Part shown: piece by piece, positions 35,514-43,775 of the stretch
Numbering within the stretch: the first letter of the stretch is position 1
Layout: every line of letters starts with the position of its first letter
Source: Oceanisphaera sp. IT1-181
GTDB lineage: Bacteria; Pseudomonadota; Gammaproteobacteria; Enterobacterales; Aeromonadaceae
DNA: 64,000 nt
Reading direction: 5' to 3'
NCBI RefSeq assembly: GCF_033807535.1
Contig: NZ_CP136856.1
Coordinates: 2,413,001-2,477,000 of the forward strand
Made by a program: the position numbers and the translations under genes
Notes under the pieces: generated by a model
The model's input: only the letters and a program-made list of their open reading frames with translations
Databases searched by the model: none
What the model was told of the DNA's origin: nothing

Positions 35514-36132
35514 GAGCAACCCTGCTTACAATTTTAAGAGCCTTTGGCTCCGAAATGTCGAAATTTATTGGTTTTTAATCTAGCCCGAGCAGCAGTCACT
35601 GTAAACGCTCAATTGGCGCTATTAGGCAATTGTTTGTCTTTAAATGACAAATAGCGCGGAAAATACATGTTTTAGAGTGTAGGGAGAAGAGGGAAGCGTG
35701 AAACAAGCGCCGATACCGGGTCGAGCCCGGCATGACAGCCCCGCGCCAAGCACTCAGTTTAAATATAAAATTAAAGACATTTCGCAACGACTCCTTGCGA
35801 CGAGAGCGCTAAATCCACAGAAAATAAGGATCAAACCTGAAAAAATTTCACTGATTAGGTCTTACAAAAAGCAAAGACCGAGAGCTGGGTTGTGCTCTTA
35901 CCAATAAGATCCCCTTTCGCCCTTATCTCAGCTTAATTTTTCCGTGGGTTCCTTGGATTCCGTTGCAAAGAGCCTTTAATCTTGAAGTCTTAGTTGTTTA
36001 CTTTAGTTATGTTGTCCTCTTTGCGCTTTACCCTTCACTCTTTACGCTTCAGCTTCTCTTCTAAGGCTAAAACTGGACAAGTGCTGCCTTGCAGTGGGAA
36101 TATGCGAGCAGACTTTTAAGATGAGAATAATC
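35514..36132. repeat. 619-bp gap with R1, R4 and 7-bp-period elements
   Basis: Contains half of R1 (GATACCGGGTCGAGCCCGGCATGACA, split here as GATACCGGGTC and GCCCGGCATGAC, 35711-35736), an R4 arm (TTCCGTGGGTTCCTTGGATT, about 35940-35959) and heptamers CGCTTTA, CCCTTCA, CTCTTTA, CGCTTCA, GCTTCTC (36024-36058). The aroG promoter must lie in the left part. No gene recognised. Confidence 0.65.
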
Positions 36133-36534
36133 ATGACTTATATCCTGACCGATGCCGACAAAACCGCCACAGAAAAACTCAATGATGAGCAGCGCTACAA
36201 CCATTTCGTAAATAAAGTAGCCGAGCACGAACAACTGTGGATTTTAACCGATGAGCACGGCTGCATGATGCTCACTTCAGACGCCGATGAAGACTGCATT
36301 CCCGTATGGCCCCACGCCGACTACGCCAAAGCTTGGGCCGTGGACGACTGGGCCCAGTGCAAGCCAGAAGCCATTACCCTAAAAGTGTGGCAGTCCCGCT
36401 GGGTGTCCGGCATGGAAGAAGACGAGTTGTTAGTGGCCGTGTTCCCGATCAGTGACGCCGCAGGTGTGTTAGTTGAGCCCGGTGAGTTGCAAGAAGCCTT
36501 TGATCATAAGAAGAAAACTGGGCGTCAGAATTGA
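36133..36534 (+). CDS. DUF2750-domain protein
   Basis: Cytosolic, acidic protein of 133 residues matching the uncharacterised DUF2750 pattern: QRYNHFVNKVAEHEQLWIL, then WPHADYAKAWA. The function is unknown; such proteins are often near stress or regulatory genes, which is not informative. Starts at ATG 36133; an in-frame ATG at 36121 is possible. Its stop overlaps the next gene by one base. Confidence 0.8.
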   Translation: MTYILTDADKTATEKLNDEQRYNHFVNKVAEHEQLWILTDEHGCMMLTSDADEDCIPVWPHADYAKAWAVDDWAQCKPEAITLKVWQSRWVSGMEEDELLVAVFPISDAAGVLVEPGELQEAFDHKKKTGRQN

Positions 36535-36971
36535 TGCACATTTGGGTTGACGCAGATGCTTGCCCTAAAGTGATCCGCGATATTTTATTTCGCGCCGCCG
36601 AGCGCACCCAAACGCCATTAACCATGGTCGCCAATCATCCCTTGCCACTGCCAGGTTCAACGCTTATCAAGCAGCTGCAAGTGCCCCAGGGTTTTGATGT
36701 GGCGGATGATGAAATAGTGTCGCGCATTGCCCCGGGCGAGCTGTTAATTACCTCCGATATTCCGCTGGCTGCCGAAGCACTGGAAAAAGGTGCGCTGGTT
36801 ATCAGTCCGCGGGGTGAAAAGTTTGAACCCGGTACCATTAGGGCCAAACTGACCATGCGTGACTTTATGGACACGCTGCGCTCCAGTGGCATACAAACCG
36901 GCGGCCCGCCGACTTTGAGCGCCGCCGATCGCCAAGCCTTTGCCAATCAGCTGGATCAGTTGCTGAGGTAA
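36534..36971 (+). CDS. yaiI: DUF188 protein, YaiI family (NYN/PIN-like)
   Basis: 145 residues beginning MHIWVDADACPKVIRDIL. The family has an N-terminal acidic motif (VDADACP) like NYN/PIN nuclease folds, and SDIPLAAEALEKGA and LTMRDFMDTLR are diagnostic. Nuclease activity is not established. ATG 36534 overlaps the TGA of the DUF2750 gene, so the pair is probably cotranslated. Confidence 0.92.
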   Translation: MHIWVDADACPKVIRDILFRAAERTQTPLTMVANHPLPLPGSTLIKQLQVPQGFDVADDEIVSRIAPGELLITSDIPLAAEALEKGALVISPRGEKFEPGTIRAKLTMRDFMDTLRSSGIQTGGPPTLSAADRQAFANQLDQLLR

Positions 36972-36975
36972 ATTC

Positions 36976-37077
36976 GTGAAGTGTGAGGCGTGAAGTGTGA
37001 GGCGAAAGTGCAGTGAAAAACACCGAACTCGAAAGTGACGGTCATCCCCCTCACGCCTTACACCTCACTCCTCACCT
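36976..37077. repeat. Opposed 7-bp-period repeats before the YceB-like gene
   Basis: GTGAAGT, GTGAGGC, GTGAAGT, GTGAGGC, GAAAGTG on the left (36976-37010) and CCTCACG, CCTTACA, CCTCACT, CCTCACC on the right (about 37050-37077). The two arms are roughly complementary and could form an imperfect stem across about 40 bp. Confidence 0.65.
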
Positions 37078-37099
37078 GTTTTTAAACCGAGGTATTTAT

Positions 37100-37645
37100 A
37101 TGTTGAAGTCTTTAGCATTGAGCTTGAGCCTGTTGTTGTTAACCGCTTGTGCCAGCGTGAGTCAGTACAGTATTTCTGAAAGCGAGATGGAAAAATCTCT
37201 CTACACGCTATTAGAACAAGAAATGCCACGCTTGACCCAAGGCTTCGTTGAAACGCAGATTGATAAATTAAATCTGCAAATCGGCCCAGATAACCGTGAT
37301 GTAGTGCGTTTAAACTTACAAGGTGAAACCGCCATTAACGCCTTAATCGCGCGTTTTCCGGCCAAGTTAGACTTAATCGTTGAAGGTCGCCCTGTGTATG
37401 ACCGTAAACAAAATGCCATCTTCTTGCGTGACTTAAACCTTATCCAAAGCAAGGTGGATGCATACGGTTATAAAGGTGATGCGGCCATCGCTTCATCCGG
37501 CATGATGCAAATTGTGCGCTCGGTATTAGAAAACCAGCCTATCTATCGCCTCGATGGCGGTCGTTATGCATGGCTCAAGAACGCACCCGTAGGCCTAACC
37601 ATAGCCCCCGGCCGCTTCGTGCTGAGTCCTAAATTTAGCGATTAA
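37100..37645 (+). CDS. DUF1439 lipoprotein (YceB-like)
   Basis: Outer-membrane-type lipoprotein of 181 residues: MLKSLALSLSLLLLTAC with lipobox LTAC (Cys17). The mature part matches the DUF1439 fold (SISESEMEKSL.., RFPAKLDLIVEGRP.., IFLRDLNL). The structural family is thought to bind hydrophobic ligands; the role is unknown. ATG 37100 has GAGG upstream; the frame is open from 37013 through a repeat and is not coding there. A terminator follows. Confidence 0.85.
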   Translation: MLKSLALSLSLLLLTACASVSQYSISESEMEKSLYTLLEQEMPRLTQGFVETQIDKLNLQIGPDNRDVVRLNLQGETAINALIARFPAKLDLIVEGRPVYDRKQNAIFLRDLNLIQSKVDAYGYKGDAAIASSGMMQIVRSVLENQPIYRLDGGRYAWLKNAPVGLTIAPGRFVLSPKFSD

Positions 37646-37656
37646 GCGACAAATAA

Positions 37657-37684
37657 GCGCCCTGCGCCCAGCACCAAGCGCCCA
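37657..37684. repeat. 7-bp-period repeat, GCGCCCN type
   Basis: GCGCCCT, GCGCCCA, GCACCAA, GCGCCCA between a stop codon and a terminator, the same placement as at 4859 after prs. Confidence 0.65.
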
Positions 37685-37690
37685 AGACAG

Positions 37691-37725
37691 AAGCACCGAG
37701 GCCAAAAAGCTCGGTGCTTTTTTTT
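37691..37725 (+). terminator. Rho-independent terminator after the YceB-like gene
   Basis: AAGCACCGAG, nine-base loop, CTCGGTGCTT, T-rich tail. Confidence 0.92.
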
Positions 37726-37767
37726 GTGCGTGGATAAAGCGGTATCTAGCGCCAAATTAAGCATGAC

Positions 37768-37922
37768 AGACAAAACCGCGGCGAATAAATTGCCGCCTAC
37801 AAAAGACGAGGGGCTTTGTAGCCGCCAATTTATTCGGCGGTCCTGCGAAGCAGGATATTTTTAAACCAACATCAAACTGCGGCTTATACTCTTTGCCTAC
37901 AACACTGCCATCTACAAAAGAC
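37768..37922. repeat. R2 composite repeat, one full and one decayed unit
   Basis: Arm CCGCGGCGAATAAATT then GCCGCCTACAAAAGAC (37771-37805), inverted arm TTTGTAGCCGCCAATTTATT (37815-37834), hairpin TCCTGCGAAGCAGGA (37841-37855), TTTTTAAACCAACATCAAA, then a broken arm ending CTACAAAAGAC. This copy gives the best view of the intact sequence the IS110 element inserted into. Confidence 0.8.
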
Positions 37923-38033
37923 TAACCGTTGCCGTTGTTGGCCTAATGTCGGGCAATTAACGTATAATGGCGCATAATTTCGTTTCGCTTCCACAACCTT
38001 ATAGGTAGGTGTGCTATTAGCTCTGCAGTCTTA

Positions 38034-38636
38034 ATGGTGTTTATCCCCACTTTCTTCTTTGTGTCAGTGACGCCTGGCATGTGCATGACCCTCGCCTTGT
38101 CCCTCGGCATGACGGTAGGCGTGCGCCGCACACTGTGGATGATGCTGGGTGAGCTAGTCGGTGTGGCCGTGGTGGCCTGTTTGGCGGTGCTTGGCGTGGC
38201 GGCGATAATGCTGCAATATCCGCAACTGTTTCAAATCCTCAAATATGCAGGCGGCCTCTATTTAGCGTGGCTGGGCGTGCAGTTATGGCGTTCTAAAGGC
38301 AAGTTAGCATTAAACCCTGTCAACTCCGGCCCCCGCCACATTCCCATTACTACCTTAATCAGCCAAGGCTTTATTACCGCTATCGCCAACCCTAAAGGCT
38401 GGGCATTTTTTATCGCCTTATTACCGCCTTTTATCGACCAAAGCGCGCCCTTGTTTGGCCAGCTCGCCATCTTAGTGTCGATGATCTTAGTGCTCGAATT
38501 TAGCTGCTTAATGCTTTATGCCAGTGGCGGGCGCACCTTAAGCCGCGTGCTACAGCAAAAAGGCAAAGTGAAATTAATGAACCGTATTGCCGGTAGTTTA
38601 ATGTTGGGAGTGGCGCTTTGGTTAGGCTTGGGTTGA
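38034..38636 (+). CDS. LysE/RhtB-family amino-acid exporter
   Basis: Inner-membrane protein of 200 residues with about six hydrophobic segments and the family signature SVTPGMCMTLALSLGMTVG. Later AGGLYLAWLGVQLWRSK and ANPKGWAFFIALLPPF are typical. Substrate unknown (amino acids or related metabolites). ATG 38034 has no good ribosome-binding site. The frame is open further up and reads ISSAVLMVF, with GGTAGG six bases before an ATT at 38016, so the true start may be that ATT and the protein six residues longer. Confidence 0.88.
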   Translation: MVFIPTFFFVSVTPGMCMTLALSLGMTVGVRRTLWMMLGELVGVAVVACLAVLGVAAIMLQYPQLFQILKYAGGLYLAWLGVQLWRSKGKLALNPVNSGPRHIPITTLISQGFITAIANPKGWAFFIALLPPFIDQSAPLFGQLAILVSMILVLEFSCLMLYASGGRTLSRVLQQKGKVKLMNRIAGSLMLGVALWLGLG

Positions 38637-38641
38637 AAAGG

Positions 38642-39076
38642 ATGGGCGCTTGGTTACAAGCAACTCGCGCTTTAGTGCACACCCTCACGAAACAAGGCGG
38701 GCTGGCATTATTGCTGGCGGTGCTGGTGATCAGCCTATGTTTGAGTCAGCGCATGGGCCTAAAAGTGGCCTGTGCGGTTGACCACCAAGCCCAGTACTTG
38801 GCACAAACCAGCACTCCCGCTTTGGGCATTAATAGCAGTGTAGATTTAGGGAAAAAAGACTCAGTAACTGAGCCAGATCATGACTCGTGCAGCTTAAGCG
38901 AGCAATTATTAAGTAAGGTGTTCCAGAACTTAGACCCCTTATTTATTGCTATCATCTTACTGTTTGCGCTGTGGCTAGCGCCATTAACAGTGCTGCGCTT
39001 TAGCCGACGCACTATTACTCCGTTATTGTTTTCTGGTCGACGGCGGCACTTAGTGCTGTGCGTGTTCCGAGAGTGA
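38642..39076 (+). CDS. Small Cys-containing membrane protein, possible ScsA-like
   Basis: 144 residues, six bases after the LysE-type gene and directly ahead of the scsB-like gene. An N-terminal hydrophobic helix (about 20-42), a soluble stretch with single cysteines (ACAVDH, DSCSLSEQ), a second helix (LDPLFIAIILLFALWLAPL) and a basic tail ending RRRHLVLCVFRE. I cannot confirm homology; position ahead of scsB suggests ScsA, a predicted copper-related protein of scs loci. Alternative start GTG/ATG region at 38618 is less likely. Confidence 0.55.
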   Translation: MGAWLQATRALVHTLTKQGGLALLLAVLVISLCLSQRMGLKVACAVDHQAQYLAQTSTPALGINSSVDLGKKDSVTEPDHDSCSLSEQLLSKVFQNLDPLFIAIILLFALWLAPLTVLRFSRRTITPLLFSGRRRHLVLCVFRE

Positions 39077-39126
39077 GCAAAACGCACGCCTCGTTTTCGC
39101 TTAACTTATTTATCGGAGATTTTATT

Positions 39127-41202
39127 TTGAACAGATTCAAGACTCTTTTTATCTGGCTACTCAGCCCATGGCTGCTGTTAACGTCATTAACTGCATTAGC
39201 TAACCCCCTTAACTTGCCAGGAAGTGGCTGGCAACAAGCGCCCGAGCACCCACCAGTGCAAGTGCGCTTGGTACAAGCTGGCCCCTATAACGCCGAGCAA
39301 AATCATTACCCTGCCCTGCTGCAAGTGCGCTTAACGGACGACTGGAAAACCTATTGGCGCTCGCCGGGTGAAGGCGGCATAGCACCGCGCTTAGACTGGC
39401 AAGCCTCAGACAATTTAGCGGACGTTAACTGGCAATGGCCGATGCCTGAGCGCTTTAGTTTACTCGGTATTGAGACTCAAGGTTATCAGCATGAAGTGGA
39501 CTTTCCGCTACAACTGACCCCCTCCGACACCGGCCAAGCCAGTACCTTTAATGCTCAATTAACCCTGCCCAGCTGCACTACCGTGTGCGTGCTCACCGAC
39601 TATCAATTGCAGTTACCGCTGGATGCTAACTGGCAGGTAGACGAGCAATTAAGTCATGACTATCAACAAGCCGTGGCTAAAGTGCCGCGCGTGGCCAGCC
39701 TAGTAAGTAGCGAGACACTCACTTGGGACAAAGCCAGCCAGCAGCTAGAAATCACCCTTAATAATGAGCGCGGTTGGCAGCAACCGGCCATTTATGTGGA
39801 TGAGCTGGACGAGGCGATTTTTAGCCAGCCTACCTTCGCTATAAACGATCAACAATTGCAAGTGCGCTTTCAGGTCAGCAGCTGGGACGATGAGCTTAAT
39901 TTAGACCAGCAAGCCATCGTCATCACCGCTATCGATGAAGGGTTGGCCGAAGAGCTGCACGCCAATATTAGCGCCGGCACTTTGGCACCCTTAAGCGAAA
40001 ACGTGCCCGCTTTAGGTTGGATATTATTGTATGCCGTGCTCGGCGGTTTGATCTTAAACATCATGCCCTGCGTATTGCCGGTGCTGGGCCTTAAGCTCAA
40101 TAGCTTAGTGCTGGGCGAACGAAAGCAGGTACGCGCTCCCCTGTTGTGGTCGGCGTTTGGCATCATGTTGTCGTTTTGGCTACTGGCCGCCTTTATGTTG
40201 GTGCTCACCTGGTCTGGCGCGCAATTAGGCTGGGGCATACAGTTTCAACAACCGGCCTTTATCGGCTTTATGTTACTGATCACCGCCCTGTTCTCGCTCA
40301 ACTTGTTTGGCTTGTTTGAAGTGCGCTTACCCAGCAGCCTGAATACTTGGTTAGCCACGCGCCCCGGCCATGGCAATGGCGGCCACGTGCTGCAAGGCAT
40401 GTTTGCCACCTTATTAGCCACGCCTTGTAGTGCGCCCTTCTTGGGCACGGCCGTGGCGGTGGCCTTGGCCTCATCACCGGTGGTGTTAGTGGCCATCTTT
40501 ACCGGCTTAGGGTTAGGCATGGCCTTGCCGTGGTTGTTACTGGCGTTATTCCCCAGTGTTATCCGTGCACTGCCTAAACCTGGGCTTTGGATGGAAAAGG
40601 TAAAATGGCTGTTTGGCCTTATGTTGCTGGCCACCAGTTTGTGGTTATTGTCATTACTCAGCTACACCTTAGGCGCGGGCATCACTTGGGCGTTGGCCGC
40701 ATTACTGATAGTGCTGCCAATCTGGTCTTTGATCCGACAATACGGCGCGCGCGGTTTAATGTTCGGCTTAGCGGGTATGTTATTACTCGGCGCCGTGGCC
40801 GGTGTGGGCGCTATGTTTACCCAGTCTCATTGGGTGAGCCCCATTGAAGACAACCTAAACTGGCAACCGTTAGATGCCAGCCGTATTGCGGAAGAGGTCG
40901 CCGCCGGCAAGCGGGTGTTTGTAGATGTGACCGCAGACTGGTGTATTACTTGCCAAGCCAACAAAATCGGCGTCACGCTGCGTGACCCTGTGTACTCCGC
41001 ACTGCAAGCAGACGACATAGTGTTAATGCGCGGTGATTGGACACGGCCAAACAGTGCCATTACCGATTATTTGCATGCCAACCAAAGAGCCGGTATTCCG
41101 TTTAACCAAGTGTTTGGCCCCGGCCTGCCGCAAGGTAAGGCTCTAGAAGTCTTGCTCACCACCAACAAGGTGATCAGTGCCTTGGATGAGGCGAAACAAT
41201 GA
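39127..41202 (+). CDS. scsB: DsbD-family thiol:disulfide interchange protein, ScsB-like
   Basis: Moves electrons from cytosolic thioredoxin to periplasmic partners. The 691 residues start at TTG 39127, with GGAG nine bases upstream and a signal MNRFKTLFIWLLSPWLLL. The periplasmic N-terminal domain has the cysteine pair SCTTVC. The membrane core has paired cysteines in NIMPCVLPVLGLK and LLATPCSAPFLGT. The C-terminal thioredoxin domain has ADWCITCQANK. The large N-terminal domain is that of ScsB rather than classical DsbD. Overlaps the next gene by four bases. Confidence 0.88.
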   Translation: MNRFKTLFIWLLSPWLLLTSLTALANPLNLPGSGWQQAPEHPPVQVRLVQAGPYNAEQNHYPALLQVRLTDDWKTYWRSPGEGGIAPRLDWQASDNLADVNWQWPMPERFSLLGIETQGYQHEVDFPLQLTPSDTGQASTFNAQLTLPSCTTVCVLTDYQLQLPLDANWQVDEQLSHDYQQAVAKVPRVASLVSSETLTWDKASQQLEITLNNERGWQQPAIYVDELDEAIFSQPTFAINDQQLQVRFQVSSWDDELNLDQQAIVITAIDEGLAEELHANISAGTLAPLSENVPALGWILLYAVLGGLILNIMPCVLPVLGLKLNSLVLGERKQVRAPLLWSAFGIMLSFWLLAAFMLVLTWSGAQLGWGIQFQQPAFIGFMLLITALFSLNLFGLFEVRLPSSLNTWLATRPGHGNGGHVLQGMFATLLATPCSAPFLGTAVAVALASSPVVLVAIFTGLGLGMALPWLLLALFPSVIRALPKPGLWMEKVKWLFGLMLLATSLWLLSLLSYTLGAGITWALAALLIVLPIWSLIRQYGARGLMFGLAGMLLLGAVAGVGAMFTQSHWVSPIEDNLNWQPLDASRIAEEVAAGKRVFVDVTADWCITCQANKIGVTLRDPVYSALQADDIVLMRGDWTRPNSAITDYLHANQRAGIPFNQVFGPGLPQGKALEVLLTTNKVISALDEAKQ

Positions 41203-41702
41203 AACGTTCATTATTAGGTCGCATCGGTAAAGCCATCGCTTACTTGCTGCTATTAATGGTGATAGTCACCGCAGTAGATGTATGGCGCAGCCAAGACTTA
41301 CCCACAGAAGTGGCAGCCCTTGGCACCATGACCACATTATCTGGTGATGAAATTGACTTAGGCGCCATGAGCGCTAAGCAGCCAGTATTAGTCTACGTAT
41401 GGGCCAGCTGGTGCGGGGTATGCCGTATCGTTTCACCCATGGTGGATATGGTGGGCGCACCGGTCGTCAGCATAGCGCTGTCTTCCGGCCATGATCGCAA
41501 GGTAAGCGGCTATGTACGGGAAAAGGGTTATGACTTTTCCGTGGTTAACGATACAGATAATCACTTAGGCCAAACGCTGGGCATTAGAGTCACGCCCACG
41601 CTAATGGTCGCTTACAAAGGCGAGCTGCGTTACGCCACCGCCGGCATCACTACTCTTCCCGGAATGTATGCTCGCTTATGGGTGGCCCATGTATTGAATT
41701 AA
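41199..41702 (+). CDS. scsD: Membrane-anchored thioredoxin-like protein, ScsD-like
   Basis: 167 residues: one N-terminal membrane anchor (IAYLLLLMVIVTAVDVW), then a TlpA/ScsD-type thioredoxin domain with active site WCGVC and cis-proline VTPT. The ATGA overlap with scsB indicates coupling, and ScsB is the expected electron donor. A DsbG-like ScsC, usual between the two in Salmonella, is absent here. Confidence 0.87.
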   Translation: MKRSLLGRIGKAIAYLLLLMVIVTAVDVWRSQDLPTEVAALGTMTTLSGDEIDLGAMSAKQPVLVYVWASWCGVCRIVSPMVDMVGAPVVSIALSSGHDRKVSGYVREKGYDFSVVNDTDNHLGQTLGIRVTPTLMVAYKGELRYATAGITTLPGMYARLWVAHVLN

Positions 41703-41746
41703 GCCACGAGCTGAAGACACACACTAAAAATTAAAGCGCAAATAGA

Positions 41747-41775
41747 AAGCCGTGCTCATTAGAGTGCGGCTTTTT
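41747..41775 (+). terminator. Rho-independent terminator after scsD
   Basis: AAGCCGTGCTC-ATT-AGAGTGCGGC with T5. One of four similar GCCGC/GCGGC hairpins (also 45.32, 47.76 and 50.90 kb). Confidence 0.85.
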
Positions 41776-42195
41776 CTGAAGGTAGCGTGATAATGTTATG
41801 AATAGCTAAAACTGCACCATCTCCTACTAGCATCACCCCGCCCAACCGACATACATCCTTTCTATCTGAGCAGGTATTGACTTGCCTAGCGTACATCTTC
41901 CGTGCCCTTCTAATACTCATGACTCCATTTTTCGTATGCTACTAATGAACTTAATTAAGCTAATTAATGCTGATTTTATCCACATCAAGGTAGTTGCACG
42001 AAAGCCTTTATGTGACACAGATCGCACCGCCCAGTATTGTTAACAATAATATGTAGATTGTTAACTCTGGCATGTTACATTTGTTCACATGAACTGTAGG
42101 TTTTGTTTTAAATGAGTCTTTTCATGACAATCATGTCAACCCCCCATAAGGGTTGATAACAATTGTCGCGGAACACCAATAGGAAGATGTAATCC
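41776..42195 (+). promoter_or_regulatory. Upstream region of the NCS1 permease with candidate operators
   Basis: TGTGACACAGATCGCA (42011-42026) resembles a CRP site with one good half. ATTGTTAACAAT (42036-42047) is a perfect 12-bp palindrome, and its left nine bases recur at 42057-42065, exactly 21 bp (two helical turns) on. This suggests cooperative binding of one regulator. The regulator is not identified. More AT-rich than neighbouring gaps; GGAAGATG precedes the start codon region. Confidence 0.5.
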
Positions 42196-43551
42196 ATGAC
42201 TGTGCATAAAATGAACAATCCCGAGCTAATGCCATCCACGGATAAGGACCGGGATATCAATATTTGGGACTTCACCATGCTCTGGGCGGGCATGACCATC
42301 AACATGGGAGCCTTCACCATGGGGGCCCAGTTGTATCCTGGATTGTCTCCTTGGACTATCATAGGTGCGATTCTGGCCGCCTATGCCATTGTGACGACCA
42401 TTCTGATTCTGGCTGGTGATATTGGACTGCGTTACGGTATTCCCTTCACCGTTTATATCCGTAGTTGCTTCGGTTATCAGGGCGCCAAGATCCCTGCAGC
42501 CTTTCGCGCCATTCCTGCCTGTTTCTGGTTTGGCTTTCAGACTTGGGTGGCGGCCGTTGCCATTGGCAAGGTACTGGAGTTGTGGATAGGCTATAGCAAC
42601 ACCACCATTCTTATCCTGATCTTCGGGGTACTGCAGGTAGTCAATGCCATCTATGGCATGAAAGCCATGGCCAAGTTCGACTGGGTCGCCATTCCGGCGC
42701 TGACCATACTGATCGGTCTGGTTACCTTCTGGTTGCTGGATAACAATAACGCCACCATCGGTGACGTGCTGGCCGCACCTTCGCTGAATGATGGATCTTT
42801 CTGGTTCGCGGTAATGGCTATCGCAGGCATCTGGATCACCATGGGTCTGAACAGCCCGGATATGACCCGTAAGCTGGAGCGCTCTCGCGACCACAGCAGC
42901 AAGAATTTCTTTATCCGTAACCGCAAGCCCTTTTTCGCCCAGATCTCCGGCCTTATCGTGATTGGCTCCGGTATTCTGATGGTGGGCATGATTGGCGGTA
43001 TCCTCACCGGCACTTGGGACCCGATCGAAATCGTACTGAACTCCATGAATTCGCCAATCGTGTTGATCCTGAGCATGATCACCATCGCCTTTGCCCAGTG
43101 GTCCACCAACACAGTGGCCAACCTGATGCCGTCCGCTCTTATCCTGATGAACGTCTTCCCCAGACTGACTTTTGGCCAGGGTGTGTCCATCTCCGGTGCC
43201 ATCGGCCTGCTGATGATGCCTTGGGTGTTTGCCGATAACCTGCTGTGGTTCAGCGTTATTACTTCCGGTTTGCTGGGTCCGGTAGCGGGTATCATGCTGA
43301 CCGACTTCTATCTGTTGCGCCGTGGTCAGTTAAACGTGGACGACTTTTATAACCCTCTGGGACCCTTCGTTTATCAGAACAATTACAACCTGCGGGCCTT
43401 CTTGGTCTACGGTCTGTCCTTCGTCTGCAGCCTAGTGCTCATCGACTATGCGTTCTTTGTCGGGCTGGTAGTGAGCGTGTTGGGCTATTACGTGATAATG
43501 AAACCCATTGTCCGTCCTGCCGGTGTCGCTGCAGTTCCCGCAAAATCCTGA
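42196..43551 (+). CDS. NCS1-family nucleobase/hydantoin-type permease (CodB-like)
   Basis: 451-residue membrane transporter with about twelve hydrophobic segments. NCS1 features include NIWDFTMLWAGMTINMGAFT at the start, PFTVYIRSCFGYQGAKIPAA and NSPDMTRKLERSRDH. Substrates in the family are cytosine, uracil, allantoin, hydantoins, thiamin or its pyrimidine; sequence alone does not choose. Leucine codons are almost all CTG with a single TTA in about fifty, while neighbours use TTA and TTG freely, pointing to recent acquisition. Own terminator and a distinctive operator region make it a monocistronic unit. Confidence 0.85.
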   Translation: MTVHKMNNPELMPSTDKDRDINIWDFTMLWAGMTINMGAFTMGAQLYPGLSPWTIIGAILAAYAIVTTILILAGDIGLRYGIPFTVYIRSCFGYQGAKIPAAFRAIPACFWFGFQTWVAAVAIGKVLELWIGYSNTTILILIFGVLQVVNAIYGMKAMAKFDWVAIPALTILIGLVTFWLLDNNNATIGDVLAAPSLNDGSFWFAVMAIAGIWITMGLNSPDMTRKLERSRDHSSKNFFIRNRKPFFAQISGLIVIGSGILMVGMIGGILTGTWDPIEIVLNSMNSPIVLILSMITIAFAQWSTNTVANLMPSALILMNVFPRLTFGQGVSISGAIGLLMMPWVFADNLLWFSVITSGLLGPVAGIMLTDFYLLRRGQLNVDDFYNPLGPFVYQNNYNLRAFLVYGLSFVCSLVLIDYAFFVGLVVSVLGYYVIMKPIVRPAGVAAVPAKS

Positions 43552-43575
43552 GTCTTTAGCGTTAGTTGTACCTTT

Positions 43576-43598
43576 GGCCCCCTTTGGGGGCCTTTTTT
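43576..43598 (+). terminator. Rho-independent terminator after the NCS1 permease
   Basis: GGCCCCC-TTT-GGGGGCC followed by T6. Confidence 0.93.
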
Positions 43599-43775
43599 GT
43601 TATTGGAGTCTATGGTCTGCCAAACTGACATCGCCAGTACCATTAAGACGAATGAAAAAATCTTCTCAGAGCACAAAACAAAACCATGCTTTAAAGCAAT
43701 GAAAGTGGTCGCTACTGCCTTATAATCGCCAGCGCAATTAGAGTTTGCTTAAGCTTTTCTTATGAGGGCCAACCC

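Noticed and set aside
35520..35620. TyrR or TrpR box or attenuator upstream of aroG
   Set aside because: A TGTAAA half-site at about 35600 lacks its TTTACA partner and no leader peptide rich in aromatic residues was seen.
42226..43295. Two minus-strand frames of 222 and 214 residues
   Set aside because: Antisense to the NCS1 permease. The high third-position GC of that gene opens opposite frames; no family resemblance or ribosome-binding site.
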